A DNA stretch of 64,000 nucleotides from JBFGFX01 sp965232455 (GCA_965232455.1 OZ246981.1:1054001-1118000), one strand, 5' to 3'. Counted from the stretch's first letter, positions 26,046-34,718 are shown. The notes: generated by a model from the letters alone, not told the origin. Numbers and translations are program-made.

Positions 26046-26610
26046 CTATGCCCATTCGGGGTCGCTTCGATCTCGAGTTGCCCAACTTGACGCCAGATTT
26101 CCGGCAGTTGTAATGAGCGTTGGGGAGTTTAGTGGGTAGCCCGATACTGCTATGCATTCGCCATCACGCGGGCGATCGGTAGACGTAGCACAATCCTTGT
26201 ACAGAGGAATGACGGGAGTATCGCCGATTACCCGCCTTGATCTTGGTGGCGATTCAAAGAGGTTGGGGTTAATTTTGAGTAGTGCCACATCGTTGGGGAT
26301 GTCTATTGCCAACAAATTCGCACCTACTTGATAGAAAACACTCTGCATCACACTCGTTTAAGCGCCGGCGATTTCCCCTCTGTCATAATTTGGGTAAGCA
26401 AGGCCCAGCGTAACCTGATGGCCCTCTTTTTGCGTATCGATCGGCGTCCTGAGCTACGTGTGCAGCAGTGGCAATATGTCCTTGTTCATTCAAGATAAAG
26501 CCGGAACCGAACTGCTGTCTCACCCATTCACCGCTTGGTGTGACACTGAATTGAACAACTGAAGGTCGAATTGTGTGGATGGCATCTGACAGGTTCATGA
26601 TCTTGGCCAA
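26046..26610 (-). pseudogene. Broken trypsin-like serine protease
   Basis: The minus strand encodes pieces of a small trypsin-like (S1C-type) protease. Residues from 26610 give FGSGFILNEQGHIATAAHVA, with the catalytic His. After AKRG the frame breaks near 26425 and continues in another frame as VTLGLAYPNYDRGEIAGA. It then meets an in-frame TAA near 26360 and resumes with VGANLLAIDIPNDVALLKI, with the catalytic Asp, and GECIAVSGYPLNSP. The Ser region (GNSGGP-type) is missing, because the frame ends at 26046 and no clear continuation exists. One frameshift, one stop and a lost C-terminus make this inactive. Confidence 0.75.
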
Positions 26611-26653
26611 ATTGGGGCATAATCAATGAGGTCATTCTAGCTGATTATCCGCT

Positions 26654-26744
26654 GTCCGCTCCGGTCTCGAGCGGCCGCTTTGCTGCCGATAGCCGCCGGA
26701 TAGCTGATACTATGACCGCAGGCAGAAAATGACCCGATGCGGAC
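26654..26744 (+). repeat. Dispersed repeat A, copy 1
   Basis: A 91-base element with terminal inverted ends GTCCGC (26654-26659) and GCGGAC (26739-26744). It contains GGTCTCGAGCG, the segment TAGCTGATACTATGAC and GGCAGAAAATG. Related to copies at 28428-28507 and, inverted, 34719-34810. It carries an extra 11 bases (a partial duplication around GATAGC) relative to copy 2. Nothing else is seen in the spacer 26612-26885. Confidence 0.7.
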
Positions 26745-26885
26745 ATCGACCGAAACCGACTCTCCAATTGAGCAGTTATCTGGAAGCCGGTTTTCTTGTG
26801 ACGCATGTAACAGGAACTTCAGTAATCTCGTAACACAATGCAAATTATCGGAAATGGCTGGAAATGCCCCATTTCCTCTTAAGGT

Positions 26886-28202
26886 TTGCTCAGATGTGAG
26901 GTACAGGACGTGACCTATCACCGTACACCCAATTCGGCAGTCGCATTCTGCGTTTTCGCCATTGCATCCTGCTGGATTTCGTTCAGTGACGCGGCCGAAC
27001 TCGATATCTTTCCAGGCGACAGTTTTGAGGCCGCGGTCGAAAACTTGAATCCTGGCGATACGCTAACAGTGCACGAAGGCACCTATATCGATTCTGGTCG
27101 AATTAGTATTAGCGTCAAAGGCACAGCTGCATCTCCGGTAACCATTCAGGCGGCGGCAGGAGAGCAGCGACCATTGATTACCCGAGCTACTGGTGACACG
27201 CCACAAAACACCATCAATATTGAAGGTGCAGAATACCTGACGATTCGCGGACTCGAGATTAGCAGCAACGGCGGCGACGGTATAAATATGTCTGGTGGTC
27301 CTTCCTACATTACGCTGGAAGACCTGAGTATTCACGACATCTCCGTCGGTATCAATTTTCGAAGCAGCATGCACCACATCACGGCGCGACGAAACCATAT
27401 TTACTCGACCAACGATACCGGTGAAGGTATGTACGTCGGCTGCAACAACGCCAGTTGTATGGTCTCGAACTCCATTATCGAACAAAATTGGATTCACGAC
27501 ACGCGTGGCAGTCAAGGGGACGGTATTGAGATTAAGTACGGTTCCTGGGGCAACGTTATTCGAGACAACGTAATACACGACGCAAACTTTCCATGCATCT
27601 TGGCGTACGGAGTTACGGATGCCAACGTAGATCGCCCCAACATTATCGAGGGGAATGTGGTGTGGAATTGTGGGCAAAGCATCGATGTTGTAGCCGATGC
27701 CATCGTTCGCAACAACATAGTAATCGGAACGCTTGAAACCCAAAGCCATGCGCAAGTTCCCGTTATGCGCAACGTGTTCATCGTGAACAACACAGTAATC
27801 GGAATCATGCCTCTGCGCGGCTGGGGGGCTGGGGACATTCCCACCAGTCTTACAGTCGCCAACAACGTAATTTATGGAGGTTCGATCACCAATCAGCCTA
27901 GCGCCGCCACCTTTTCTTCAAATTTCCAATACAGTTCCGGCACGAGTGGTATTTTCGTTGACCCAGACAACCGGGACTTCTGGCCCCTGTCGGGGTCACC
28001 GCTGATCGGCGTTGCTGATCCTGATCATACGCCGAGCAATGACTTCAATGGGACGAGCCGGCAAGCTCCGTTCGACGTCGGTGCATACGAGAGCGATGGC
28101 CTCAATAGCAATCCTGGCTGGCGTATTCAGGCTGGCTTCAAAGTCCGCGGCAATGTAGATAGCGTAGCGCCGTCCCCACCTACTAACCTGAAGGGACAAT
28201 AG
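26886..28202 (+). CDS. Exported right-handed parallel beta-helix repeat protein
   Basis: About 430 residues. A signal-type hydrophobic segment (AVAFCVFAIASCWISFSDA) is followed by a pectate-lyase-like right-handed beta-helix. It begins ELDIFPGDSFEAAVENLNPG (DUF1565/NosD-type) and has many coils of the form NxIxxN, for example IIEQNWIHD, VIRDNVIHD, IVRNNIVIG and VFIVNNTVIG. It ends with the DVGAYE motif common in secreted beta-helix proteins. A carbohydrate-binding or polysaccharide-lyase role is inferred; no catalytic set is identifiable. The TTG at 26886 gives the longest frame. The GTG at 26910 is an alternative start with a better-placed signal peptide. Confidence 0.8.
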   Translation: MLRCEVQDVTYHRTPNSAVAFCVFAIASCWISFSDAAELDIFPGDSFEAAVENLNPGDTLTVHEGTYIDSGRISISVKGTAASPVTIQAAAGEQRPLITRATGDTPQNTINIEGAEYLTIRGLEISSNGGDGINMSGGPSYITLEDLSIHDISVGINFRSSMHHITARRNHIYSTNDTGEGMYVGCNNASCMVSNSIIEQNWIHDTRGSQGDGIEIKYGSWGNVIRDNVIHDANFPCILAYGVTDANVDRPNIIEGNVVWNCGQSIDVVADAIVRNNIVIGTLETQSHAQVPVMRNVFIVNNTVIGIMPLRGWGAGDIPTSLTVANNVIYGGSITNQPSAATFSSNFQYSSGTSGIFVDPDNRDFWPLSGSPLIGVADPDHTPSNDFNGTSRQAPFDVGAYESDGLNSNPGWRIQAGFKVRGNVDSVAPSPPTNLKGQ

Positions 28203-28320
28203 CGGGCTCACCGACAAACGTGGGTAAATAGATCGATCCACGATTGCCATGCGGCCCCAAGACGGTAGTTTTCAACCCGTAACAGCTATTTCAACTGGCC
28301 GCGGCCAGCGACCGCTATTG

Positions 28321-28406
28321 ACCGGTTGCCGCCGCTAGTGGCGGCGAAAACCCACCCGGCTGAGTGACTGCTTCGCGGCAAAGCCGACGACTGTCCACCA
28401 TAGTCA
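28321..28406 (+). repeat. Dispersed repeat B, copy 1
   Basis: 86 bases related to 32029-32114, with 11 mismatches by my alignment. The central 27 bases, from ACTGCTTCGCGGCAAAGCCG onward, are identical. It contains the hairpin GCCGCC-GCTAGT-GGCGGC. Repeat A copy 2 follows 22 bases later. The gap 28203-28661 holds these two elements and no gene I can support. Confidence 0.75.
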
Positions 28407-28427
28407 GGATTCTAACTCAGGACTATT

Positions 28428-28507
28428 GTCCGCTCCGGTCTCGAGCGACCGATTTGCTGTCGATAGCTGATACTATGACTGCTGGCAGAAAATGGCCCAA
28501 AGCGGAC
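28428..28507 (+). repeat. Dispersed repeat A, copy 2
   Basis: An 80-base copy of the element at 26654, with ends GTCCGC (28428-28433) and GCGGAC (28502-28507). It shares GTCCGCTCCGGTCTCGAGCG exactly with copy 1, then GATAGCTGATACTATGAC and GGCAGAAAATG. Confidence 0.7.
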
Positions 28508-28661
28508 GTCTGTACTTTACTATCATGAGAAGCGAACTGACTTGGGATGCACCAGTGCAAGCGACCACCGGAACGGGGCCGCGCTGCTCGCGTGTCTACT
28601 CTTGTCGTCGACGGATTGGGTGATGGCAAACCGGCCCATCCGCCACTATTTGGGAAACGCA

Positions 28662-30275
28662 ATGTTTCAGATTCGATTCTTTCAGGTCACCAGTGCTGCG
28701 GCAATGCTTTTTGTTGCCTGTACAACACTGGCATCTGAGCTGGCGCCAAAATCCCCAACTGAAGTCATCCGTGCCCACGAAACATGCTTGGAGAGCGGGA
28801 AGCGCGCATGGGAAACAGAGCTGACCAAGCGAATGAATGAGTTTCAGCGTCTGAACGCAGAACAAGCGCACATGGCGGCCATTCGAAAGCAGTTAGTTGA
28901 ACAAGGGATTTTCGGTGGTATAGGGCCCAAGGTGTCTGACTCACGCGAAATCGCCCGCCTGCTATCCGCACTAAGTGAGTCCGCTAGTCTGGTCAACAAC
29001 ATCATTGGAACTGTGATTCCGGTAGCCTGTTCGGTGTCAAAGGCGGGCAATGCGGCCAAGAACAGCAGGAAGACCGCTGATAGCTTCAAGCAGTTGTCAG
29101 ATGCGATCGACGTATACAACGTCCTCCACACCCGGTACGAGGCTCCGAACATCGATGATGGCTTCCGCAGCGTTGCCGCAGAGAAGTCAGGGTTTGACCT
29201 GTATTGGTCCATCGGTGAGTTTGCAGCGGAGCAGCTGAGTTGCTTCACGGGTGCGCTTGCGAACTCGGCAGACCTTGTCCACCAGGGTTATAGGATCGAC
29301 AACGAGTACAACCAGTACATGGCCGAGCTCGAGAAGCAGACCGCACAACTTGACAGCAAGATCGAAGACCTCGGTGAGAAGATGCGCCAGGCTCAGCAAG
29401 AGGCGACGTTTGTATACTTCGAAGGCGCGAACATGTTTTGCCGCAACATCACCAACGAGCCGCCAATTGCTAGAGATGACACGGCCACAGCTAACGCTGG
29501 GCAGAAAATCATTATTGATGTGCTGGACAATGACGAAGACCCGAATAACGACCGTATCCAACTAGAGTCCGTGATTGCGGTGGGTGCTGCAGATGGCAAG
29601 ATTGAGATCGACGAGCGCGGTACGCCGGTCGACTTCAGCGATGACTTGCTCGTCTATATGGCGCCAGCAGAATATTCTGGTTCGGAGCTATTTCGATACT
29701 CAATTGTTGACGAGTTTGGTCGAAAGGCCTCCGCAAAGGTCAACATCGCAGTCGAGAAAGCTATTCAGATTGACCTGAGCGCCGAATTGGCATGGCTGGA
29801 AGAGCAGACTGGTGGTAGTGCCGACGATGATAGTCTACTCGACATTGCGGCTCTTGCGGACAATCTCGAAGCGGATGTTCGAACGTGGAATGATGCCGAG
29901 CGTCAGAAAGAGGAGATACGGCTAGCTGAGGCAAGACGGGCAGAGGCTGCCCGACGAGCAGCCGAAGCCGAAGCCGAACTACGTCGCCAGCGGATCGATG
30001 AGCTAAACCGCATTCAGCAACAACAGGCTGCTTCTCGCACCCAGCCACAGCAGTCCCAGGGATTCTGGGGAAGTCTAATTGGTGGCGTGACATCGGCAAT
30101 TGTACACGACTACATCAATCGCCAATCAAGGCCAACCCCCAGTCAGCCGAGTTCGTCCTCCAATAATGACTCATGGTTTGGCCAACCGTACTCTGCGCCA
30201 AGTGAGGGTGCTTATGGCGACGGTCTGGATTCATGCGGTAGACCAATTGGGACTGGCGGTAATCGGTCTTGTTGA
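28662..30275 (+). CDS. Exported protein with Ig/cadherin-like domain and coiled coil
   Basis: About 537 residues. The signal peptide (FFQVTSAAAMLFVACTTLAS) starts at the ATG 28662; the frame is open further upstream but lacks a signal there. A helical, coiled-coil region covers residues 25-265. A bacterial Ig/cadherin-like domain follows (PPIARDDTATANAG, VLDNDEDPNNDRI, LVYMAPAEYSGSELFRYSIV). Then comes an Ala/Arg/Glu coiled coil and a Gln/Ser/Pro-rich tail containing FWGSLIGGVTSAIV. There is no enzymatic motif. It is probably a surface or periplasmic scaffold. The next gene starts 33 bases downstream, so the two are likely cotranscribed. Confidence 0.72.
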   Translation: MFQIRFFQVTSAAAMLFVACTTLASELAPKSPTEVIRAHETCLESGKRAWETELTKRMNEFQRLNAEQAHMAAIRKQLVEQGIFGGIGPKVSDSREIARLLSALSESASLVNNIIGTVIPVACSVSKAGNAAKNSRKTADSFKQLSDAIDVYNVLHTRYEAPNIDDGFRSVAAEKSGFDLYWSIGEFAAEQLSCFTGALANSADLVHQGYRIDNEYNQYMAELEKQTAQLDSKIEDLGEKMRQAQQEATFVYFEGANMFCRNITNEPPIARDDTATANAGQKIIIDVLDNDEDPNNDRIQLESVIAVGAADGKIEIDERGTPVDFSDDLLVYMAPAEYSGSELFRYSIVDEFGRKASAKVNIAVEKAIQIDLSAELAWLEEQTGGSADDDSLLDIAALADNLEADVRTWNDAERQKEEIRLAEARRAEAARRAAEAEAELRRQRIDELNRIQQQQAASRTQPQQSQGFWGSLIGGVTSAIVHDYINRQSRPTPSQPSSSSNNDSWFGQPYSAPSEGAYGDGLDSCGRPIGTGGNRSC

Positions 30276-30307
30276 AATTCATTTCGGAGAACTCCGGGAG
30301 AACGTAT

Positions 30308-31753
30308 ATGTCGCGCATTCTTGTGCCGCTAGTGTTGTTACTATTTTGTATGTTCTCGAGTTCAGCGCTTTTTGCTCAATCCAATTTGCCGAAGCAAGTC
30401 CAAGCAGACTTGTTGCTCGCCGAAATCCAGGACAACCTTCAAGCCGAGGAATACGACGCAGCGCTTCGAGATCTTGAGGAGTATTTGGCGCTCGGGGTCC
30501 CGATAGCGCCGAAAATTTATGTGCTTGCTGCGAAGGTGTACGTAGCAGTAGGCGATAATGAAGAAGCTCTCAGTGCGGTGCGCGAGTATTTTGGGCTTCC
30601 CGACATTTCGTCAGAGCCCGAATATCGGCAAGTGCTTAGTCTTTACCGTGGGCTAACGGAAAACGTCGAAGGGACCTTCTGGCAACAACGGCTCCAGGTT
30701 GCTGAAGGAGAATACGATCAGGGGCATTTCAGTACGGCGATAGCGTTACTGAAGGCCGGTTTGTCGGAAAGATCAGAAGAGCATGATCTACGCAATGAGG
30801 CTGACCGCAGAATTGACAGGTACAACGTCGCCCGTAAATCCGCAGAAAATGATGTAGCTTGGAAGATTCTCGGTGAGATGCGATTCGTCCAAATTCCGGG
30901 CGGCACGTTTACGTTGGGCGGCAATTCCCAGTCGCGGATTACCCGTACTACAAGCAACAGAACTGATGATCGGATTCATAGCCTGCCAGCAAAGCCAACA
31001 AAGAAGATGACGCTGGAGCCATTCTGGATGGGTGCTACAGAAGTGACGATTGGCACATACCGGCTATATGCAGAGGTGACTGGTGATTTCTCGGGCCTCT
31101 TACAGAAAAATGATCACGGGAACTTCGGGTCGGAGCTGCCCCGAGAGATGCGGTTGGCCCTTATTCGGGCCATACCCAAGAACCCCAAGCCGTATCTAGA
31201 ATACCTCAGAGAACCCGACAGGCCTTTGATAGTCGATTTTTTTGAGGGAACTGCTGTTATCGAACGTTTCTGTGCATGGCTTATCGAAAAGACAGGCGAC
31301 GAGTACTCTTTGCCAAGCGAGGCCCAGTGGGAGTATGCCGCCCGGGCTGGGACAGACATAAAGTTTCCCTGGGGGAATGAGTTTGTTGCCGGGAAGGCAC
31401 AATGCTGCGGGAGTTCGACCGATCCGATCGGCGTCGCGAATTTCGAACCGAACTCATTCGGACTGCATGACATGGCAGGAAATGCCTCAGAACTTGTAGC
31501 GGATGTCGCACGCTACAAGCGCTCATGGAAGTCTTTTCCCCCGCGTCGCGGCTACGGTGATGTCGAGTCGAACGGGTCGCCGTACGAAGATGGATTTGGC
31601 CACATTGTGCGTGGTGGAGACGCGCGATCGACACCACATGAGCTTGAGACTCGTTACCGTGGGGGCTCAAAACTTTTTGAGTTTGTCGGTTTTCGGTTGG
31701 TTCGCCGTGCCAGCGTGCCAGCTGGCTCCGCGGAATCGCGAGACAGTCGCTAG
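30308..31753 (+). CDS. Exported SUMF1/FGE-like domain protein
   Basis: About 481 residues. The ATG at 30308 has GGGAGAA upstream and opens a clean signal peptide (ILVPLVLLLFCMFSSSALFA). Residues 22-185 are helical, TPR-like. The C-terminal half is a formylglycine-generating-enzyme (SUMF1) fold: VQIPGGTFTLGG, FWMGATEVTIGTYRLY, LPSEAQWEYAARAGTDIKFP, FGLHDMAGNASELVAD, IVRGGD and a final GFRLVRR. The cysteine pair that true FGE uses near the C-terminus is absent (RSTPHELETRYRGG has none), so sulfatase activation is unlikely. A ligand-binding or accessory role with the upstream secreted protein is inferred. Confidence 0.82.
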   Translation: MSRILVPLVLLLFCMFSSSALFAQSNLPKQVQADLLLAEIQDNLQAEEYDAALRDLEEYLALGVPIAPKIYVLAAKVYVAVGDNEEALSAVREYFGLPDISSEPEYRQVLSLYRGLTENVEGTFWQQRLQVAEGEYDQGHFSTAIALLKAGLSERSEEHDLRNEADRRIDRYNVARKSAENDVAWKILGEMRFVQIPGGTFTLGGNSQSRITRTTSNRTDDRIHSLPAKPTKKMTLEPFWMGATEVTIGTYRLYAEVTGDFSGLLQKNDHGNFGSELPREMRLALIRAIPKNPKPYLEYLREPDRPLIVDFFEGTAVIERFCAWLIEKTGDEYSLPSEAQWEYAARAGTDIKFPWGNEFVAGKAQCCGSSTDPIGVANFEPNSFGLHDMAGNASELVADVARYKRSWKSFPPRRGYGDVESNGSPYEDGFGHIVRGGDARSTPHELETRYRGGSKLFEFVGFRLVRRASVPAGSAESRDSR

Positions 31754-31925
31754 CGCTCAGCGACGTCAGTTCCGTCATCGCTCTCTCGGCACGAACGTAC
31801 TGTTCGGTCTCAAACGCTAACATTCTCGATTCAGTTGTAGCGATAGTCGTAGCGGAGGTAAGCAACGACGTTATACAGAAAAAAAGGAAAATAATGACTG
31901 AGTCGGTATGGTCATCGTCCTAATA

Positions 31926-31960
31926 ATCAAAAAAAACCCGCACATGGCTGGGTTTTCTTT
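31926..31960 (+). terminator. Weak terminator after the SUMF1-like gene
   Basis: AAAAAACCC, a short loop and GGGTTTTCTTTGTTT around 31930-31960. The stem is only about five base pairs plus a G-U pair, followed by a T-rich tract. The position, 170 bases after the operon end, is plausible. Confidence 0.4.
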
Positions 31961-32028
31961 GTTTACTATTCTCCGCAGATTTCTGACTCTCGACCGTGCT
32001 TAGACTAGGTCAACCATGTCTGCTTCTG

Positions 32029-32114
32029 GCCGGTTGCTGTCTCTAACGGCGGCGAAAATCCACCCGCCTGAGTGACTGCTTCGCGGCAAAGCCGACGACT
32101 GCCCACTCTAGTCA
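32029..32114 (+). repeat. Dispersed repeat B, copy 2
   Basis: 86 bases related to 28321-28406. Its right end overlaps the 47-bp inverted repeat that starts at 32098. The gap 31754-32224 otherwise holds the weak terminator and a perfect hairpin GGACTCCC-TCA-GGGAGTCC at 32185-32203, with no gene. Confidence 0.75.
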
Positions 32115-32144
32115 ATTGCTCGCAGTGCGCCGGCCGCTCCGGAC
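32098..32144 (+). repeat. 47-bp perfect inverted repeat, left arm
   Basis: The 47 bases from ACTGCCCACTCTAGTCAATT to CCGGCCGCTCCGGAC match the reverse complement of 34095-34141 at every position. Between the arms lie three minus-strand genes and about 1950 bases. Confidence 0.9.
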
Positions 32145-32224
32145 AAGGAAAGCAGCACAGCCGGCCGGGATCGTTCAGCCCGGTGGACTCCCTCAGGGAG
32201 TCCTGGGGGTTACTTCACCAAAAT

Positions 32225-32941
32225 CTAGTCTGCAATCGAGATCGTCGTTTCGATTTCTGATTGCCCGGTTAGTGCGCTGGTAATGCCACTCACATCCCAA
32301 AAGCAGTTAACCATGAGTAGCGCGGCTGTGATGACGGCGAAGAGCCAAGGTAATGTGCGGTGCGCTATTATTTCTACATCGTTTCTCATCAGTCTTTTGA
32401 AAACATCAGGAAACTGGCGATGAAGATTAATGAATCCGTACTTATCGGAAGATGGGACGTCCGCCCATACGATCAGCGGATCTCTAACAACTCTCGTGTC
32501 CGTTAGCTCTGGCGTCTGATGTTTGTCAATCTGGCATACGTAAATACCCGGGGTAAAGCCGCGTTTTTCTACGTATGCAAGTGAAAAGGCTCCGGTTACT
32601 GCTCGACTGGTTACTCCAATCCCAAAATAGTCGCGCAACTCTGCCAGTTTCTCGTTGCGGAACTCTTGCTCTTTCGGTGTCCTACCCGAGGGTATTCTGG
32701 GAAACTCTTTGTCGCCGGCGTTGCCCACCCATGCCTTGTAATAAGCGCCCTTTCTACCGCTTAGCCAGTGAGCTACCACCATCCATGCTCAGTAGCAAAC
32801 CGCAGCAATCTTTATCACCTGCGGATAACGAATATCCCATGAAAGACCGGAGACTCCAACCGACTGAAAGTCTGCGCCGGCAAGCAAATACACGATTATG
32901 CCGGCACTTATTAGATTGAGATTGCGGCCAGCGTTCACCAT
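32225..32941 (-). pseudogene. Membrane protein gene interrupted by an in-frame TGA
   Basis: From the ATG at 32941 the minus strand encodes MVNAGRNLNLISAGIIVYLL and continues for 50 codons. It then meets TGA at 32791-32789 and stays in the same frame (AWMVVAHWLSG) to the stop at 32225. Replacing TGA by a TGG tryptophan would give a 238-residue protein with membrane segments near residues 9-25, 42-60 and 205-222, and a soluble middle with GFTPGIYVCQIDKHQTPE. The second hydrophobic helix runs straight across the TGA, so both parts belong to one gene. No family recognised. The lower part alone could start at the ATG 32782. It may be a true nonsense mutation, an assembly error or recoding. Confidence 0.7.
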
Positions 32942-32950
32942 AGTCTATGG

Positions 32951-33688
32951 TTACCGTCCCAGCATCTTGCAAGTAGTCTCGTCTCCGAGGTCGCATGCCC
33001 GCGTGAAGTACTCAGTCGCACCGTCGTAATCCTTCTCCCCACCTATGCCCATAACATACAGATTGCCCAGCCGTATGCATGGTCGGGCGTATCCAAGGTC
33101 ACAGCCGCGTTTCGCGTGCGCTCTAGCTAGCTGAGCGTCTTTCTCTGTACCGGTTCCGGCCCCGTGCTCTGCGGATATTGAGGCAAAGTAGCATCCCTCA
33201 CCATTGCCGAGATCGCAAACGTGCAGGAATAGCGCATAGTGCTCCGGTTCGACATTGTCGACGCCCTCAAAGTTGTAATCCGCCCACCTTCCGCAGGCGT
33301 GAAGGTGACCAGCTCTACAAGCCGCTTCCAGCAACTCTAGCGCCTTGGGAAAATCAAATATCTCGCGTCCGTGGTCGAGCGTTGCGTGCATTTCTGCAAG
33401 AGCCACGCACGCTTCGTGCAGGTCGGAATCGCATGCACTTCCATATCCTTCTAGCGCGCCTTGCACGTTTCCTAGTGCGAGAGAATTATCTGCGGCATTT
33501 TTCTCTATCATTGCGAGTGCAAGAGAGTCTTCCGCTACCTCTTCCCTCAGCGCTTCGACCTCTGCGTCAACATCGTCCGTCGGTTCCTGCGTTTCACCGA
33601 CATCGGGCCATACCATTAGGGCAACAATGAGCATTAGAACGCTCTGTACTGCAGTCCGAAACGTGTCCTGTTCTTCAGCTGACTTCAT
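32951..33688 (-). CDS. Membrane-anchored Sel1-like repeat protein
   Basis: A 245-residue protein. Residues 11-28 (AVQSVLMLIVALMVWPDV) form a signal anchor or signal peptide, followed by an acidic linker. From residue 70 there are Sel1-like helix pairs: ALEGYGSACDSDLHEACVAL, ALELLEAACRAGHLHACGRW, FLHVCDLGNGEGCYFAS, AHAKRGCDLGYARPCIRLGN and YFTRACDLGDETTCKML. Each repeat carries two Cys, as in Hcp-type disulfide-linked solenoids, which fits export. Such proteins are adaptors. It lies 10 bases upstream of the interrupted membrane gene and 20 bases downstream of a small gene, so the three form an operon inside the inverted repeat. Confidence 0.8.
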   Translation of the reverse strand: MKSAEEQDTFRTAVQSVLMLIVALMVWPDVGETQEPTDDVDAEVEALREEVAEDSLALAMIEKNAADNSLALGNVQGALEGYGSACDSDLHEACVALAEMHATLDHGREIFDFPKALELLEAACRAGHLHACGRWADYNFEGVDNVEPEHYALFLHVCDLGNGEGCYFASISAEHGAGTGTEKDAQLARAHAKRGCDLGYARPCIRLGNLYVMGIGGEKDYDGATEYFTRACDLGDETTCKMLGR

Positions 33689-33708
33689 GATGTCTTCCTG
33701 TCAAATCG

Positions 33709-34029
33709 CTAGTGCTTACTCCAAAGGATAATGTCACCGGCCGTCAGTGTTGCCTTCTCTACATGAATGACCACCGAAACCATCCCATTCTTCAACGTCT
33801 GCGTGCGATAAACGCGGCCTGAATTCGCTCGATCTACTGCCGCTTGGTATCGACACCGGCCGCAGCAGTACTTCGCGTCTGAGCGCGAATTCTCTGGCAT
33901 GGTACCACCACACCACTCACATGACTCTAGCCGTTGGCAACGGCTTTTGCTGGCGCTGGCGGGACTTTCCTCCACGACGTCAACCCGGTATTGGGGCAGG
34001 GAGATTGATGTGATGACTTTGCGCATCAC
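33709..34029 (-). CDS. Small protein with a zinc-ribbon-like CxxC/CxxxC motif
   Basis: A 106-residue protein. Residues 37-60 hold CEWCGGTMPENSRSDAKYCC followed by GRC, a four-cysteine treble-clef or ribbon pattern like those in small DNA-binding proteins of phages and mobile elements. The basic continuation RYQAAVDRANSGRVYR supports nucleic-acid binding. The C-terminus has two beta strands. It is the first gene of the three-gene cassette within the inverted repeat. No family name is certain. Confidence 0.6.
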   Translation of the reverse strand: MMRKVITSISLPQYRVDVVEESPASASKSRCQRLESCEWCGGTMPENSRSDAKYCCGRCRYQAAVDRANSGRVYRTQTLKNGMVSVVIHVEKATLTAGDIILWSKH

Positions 34030-34094
34030 CGATGCGTTAGCAGAACTCTGGTTGAATAGCTACTTATTGGCATCAGGATTTTCAGGGTGCTCGG

Positions 34095-34141
34095 GTCCGG
34101 AGCGGCCGGCGCACTGCGAGCAATTGACTAGAGTGGGCAGT
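34095..34141 (-). repeat. 47-bp perfect inverted repeat, right arm
   Basis: Reverse complement of 32098-32144 with no mismatch. It lies 66 bases beyond the start of the zinc-ribbon gene. The spacer 34030-34257 holds this arm and no gene. Confidence 0.9.
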
Positions 34142-34257
34142 TGACTGCCCGCCCGATTAGTGGACGCTCAGTCTATCTATGGGGCATCATCCTGAACGAC
34201 TCCGATCGGCCAAGACCAGCCGTCCAGCGCATCACAAGCCTGTCGAATCAAGAGCCA

Positions 34258-34659
34258 CTAGTCCGCGACCCAATCTGCCGCGCTGGGTCGGCCACCGTAC
34301 TGCAAGAACTGTTCGAGCGCAGAGAAAGCTGTGGTCACAGAGACAGCGTTCTTGGGGCAGATTTGGCCGTGATGTCCGCAAAGCCAGTAGTCGAGCGGTT
34401 CGTCCAAGTCGACGTTCGCCTCAGAACTCAGAGATCCTGCACCCGTATCCGCGTAGTTGGCTGGAAACCAGCCCATGCCAGACACTGCAGCGCCGAGGAC
34501 AACAAAAAGTGACTCTCCATCGGAACGATAGAAGTACGCGCCTAAGGGCCGATCAGACCTGGCCGATTCGTGTAACTGATGCGCAAAAGCAAGGCAATCA
34601 CTGGCGGCAGCAAGTTCTCTTGCTGGTGATTCCTCCTCAAATTCCACGGAATAGGCCAT
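34258..34659 (-). CDS. Imm1-like putative immunity protein
   Basis: A 133-residue acidic soluble protein. The C-terminal stretch, with a strand pair GESLFVVLGA, then LDYWLCGHHG, then a helix and LEQFLQYGGRPSAADWV, resembles the Imm1 family. That family ends in a FlxxGxRPxxxxW-type motif and contains immunity proteins for deaminase and nuclease toxins. No toxin gene is adjacent, so it would be an orphan immunity gene. The assignment rests on the C-terminal pattern and is moderate only. Confidence 0.5.
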   Translation of the reverse strand: MAYSVEFEEESPARELAAASDCLAFAHQLHESARSDRPLGAYFYRSDGESLFVVLGAAVSGMGWFPANYADTGAGSLSSEANVDLDEPLDYWLCGHHGQICPKNAVSVTTAFSALEQFLQYGGRPSAADWVAD

Positions 34660-34718
34660 TGAGCGTCAATCTGATAATCGTTAGTGGAACAAAACGCTGA
34701 AATCGGCGATATCGCGAC

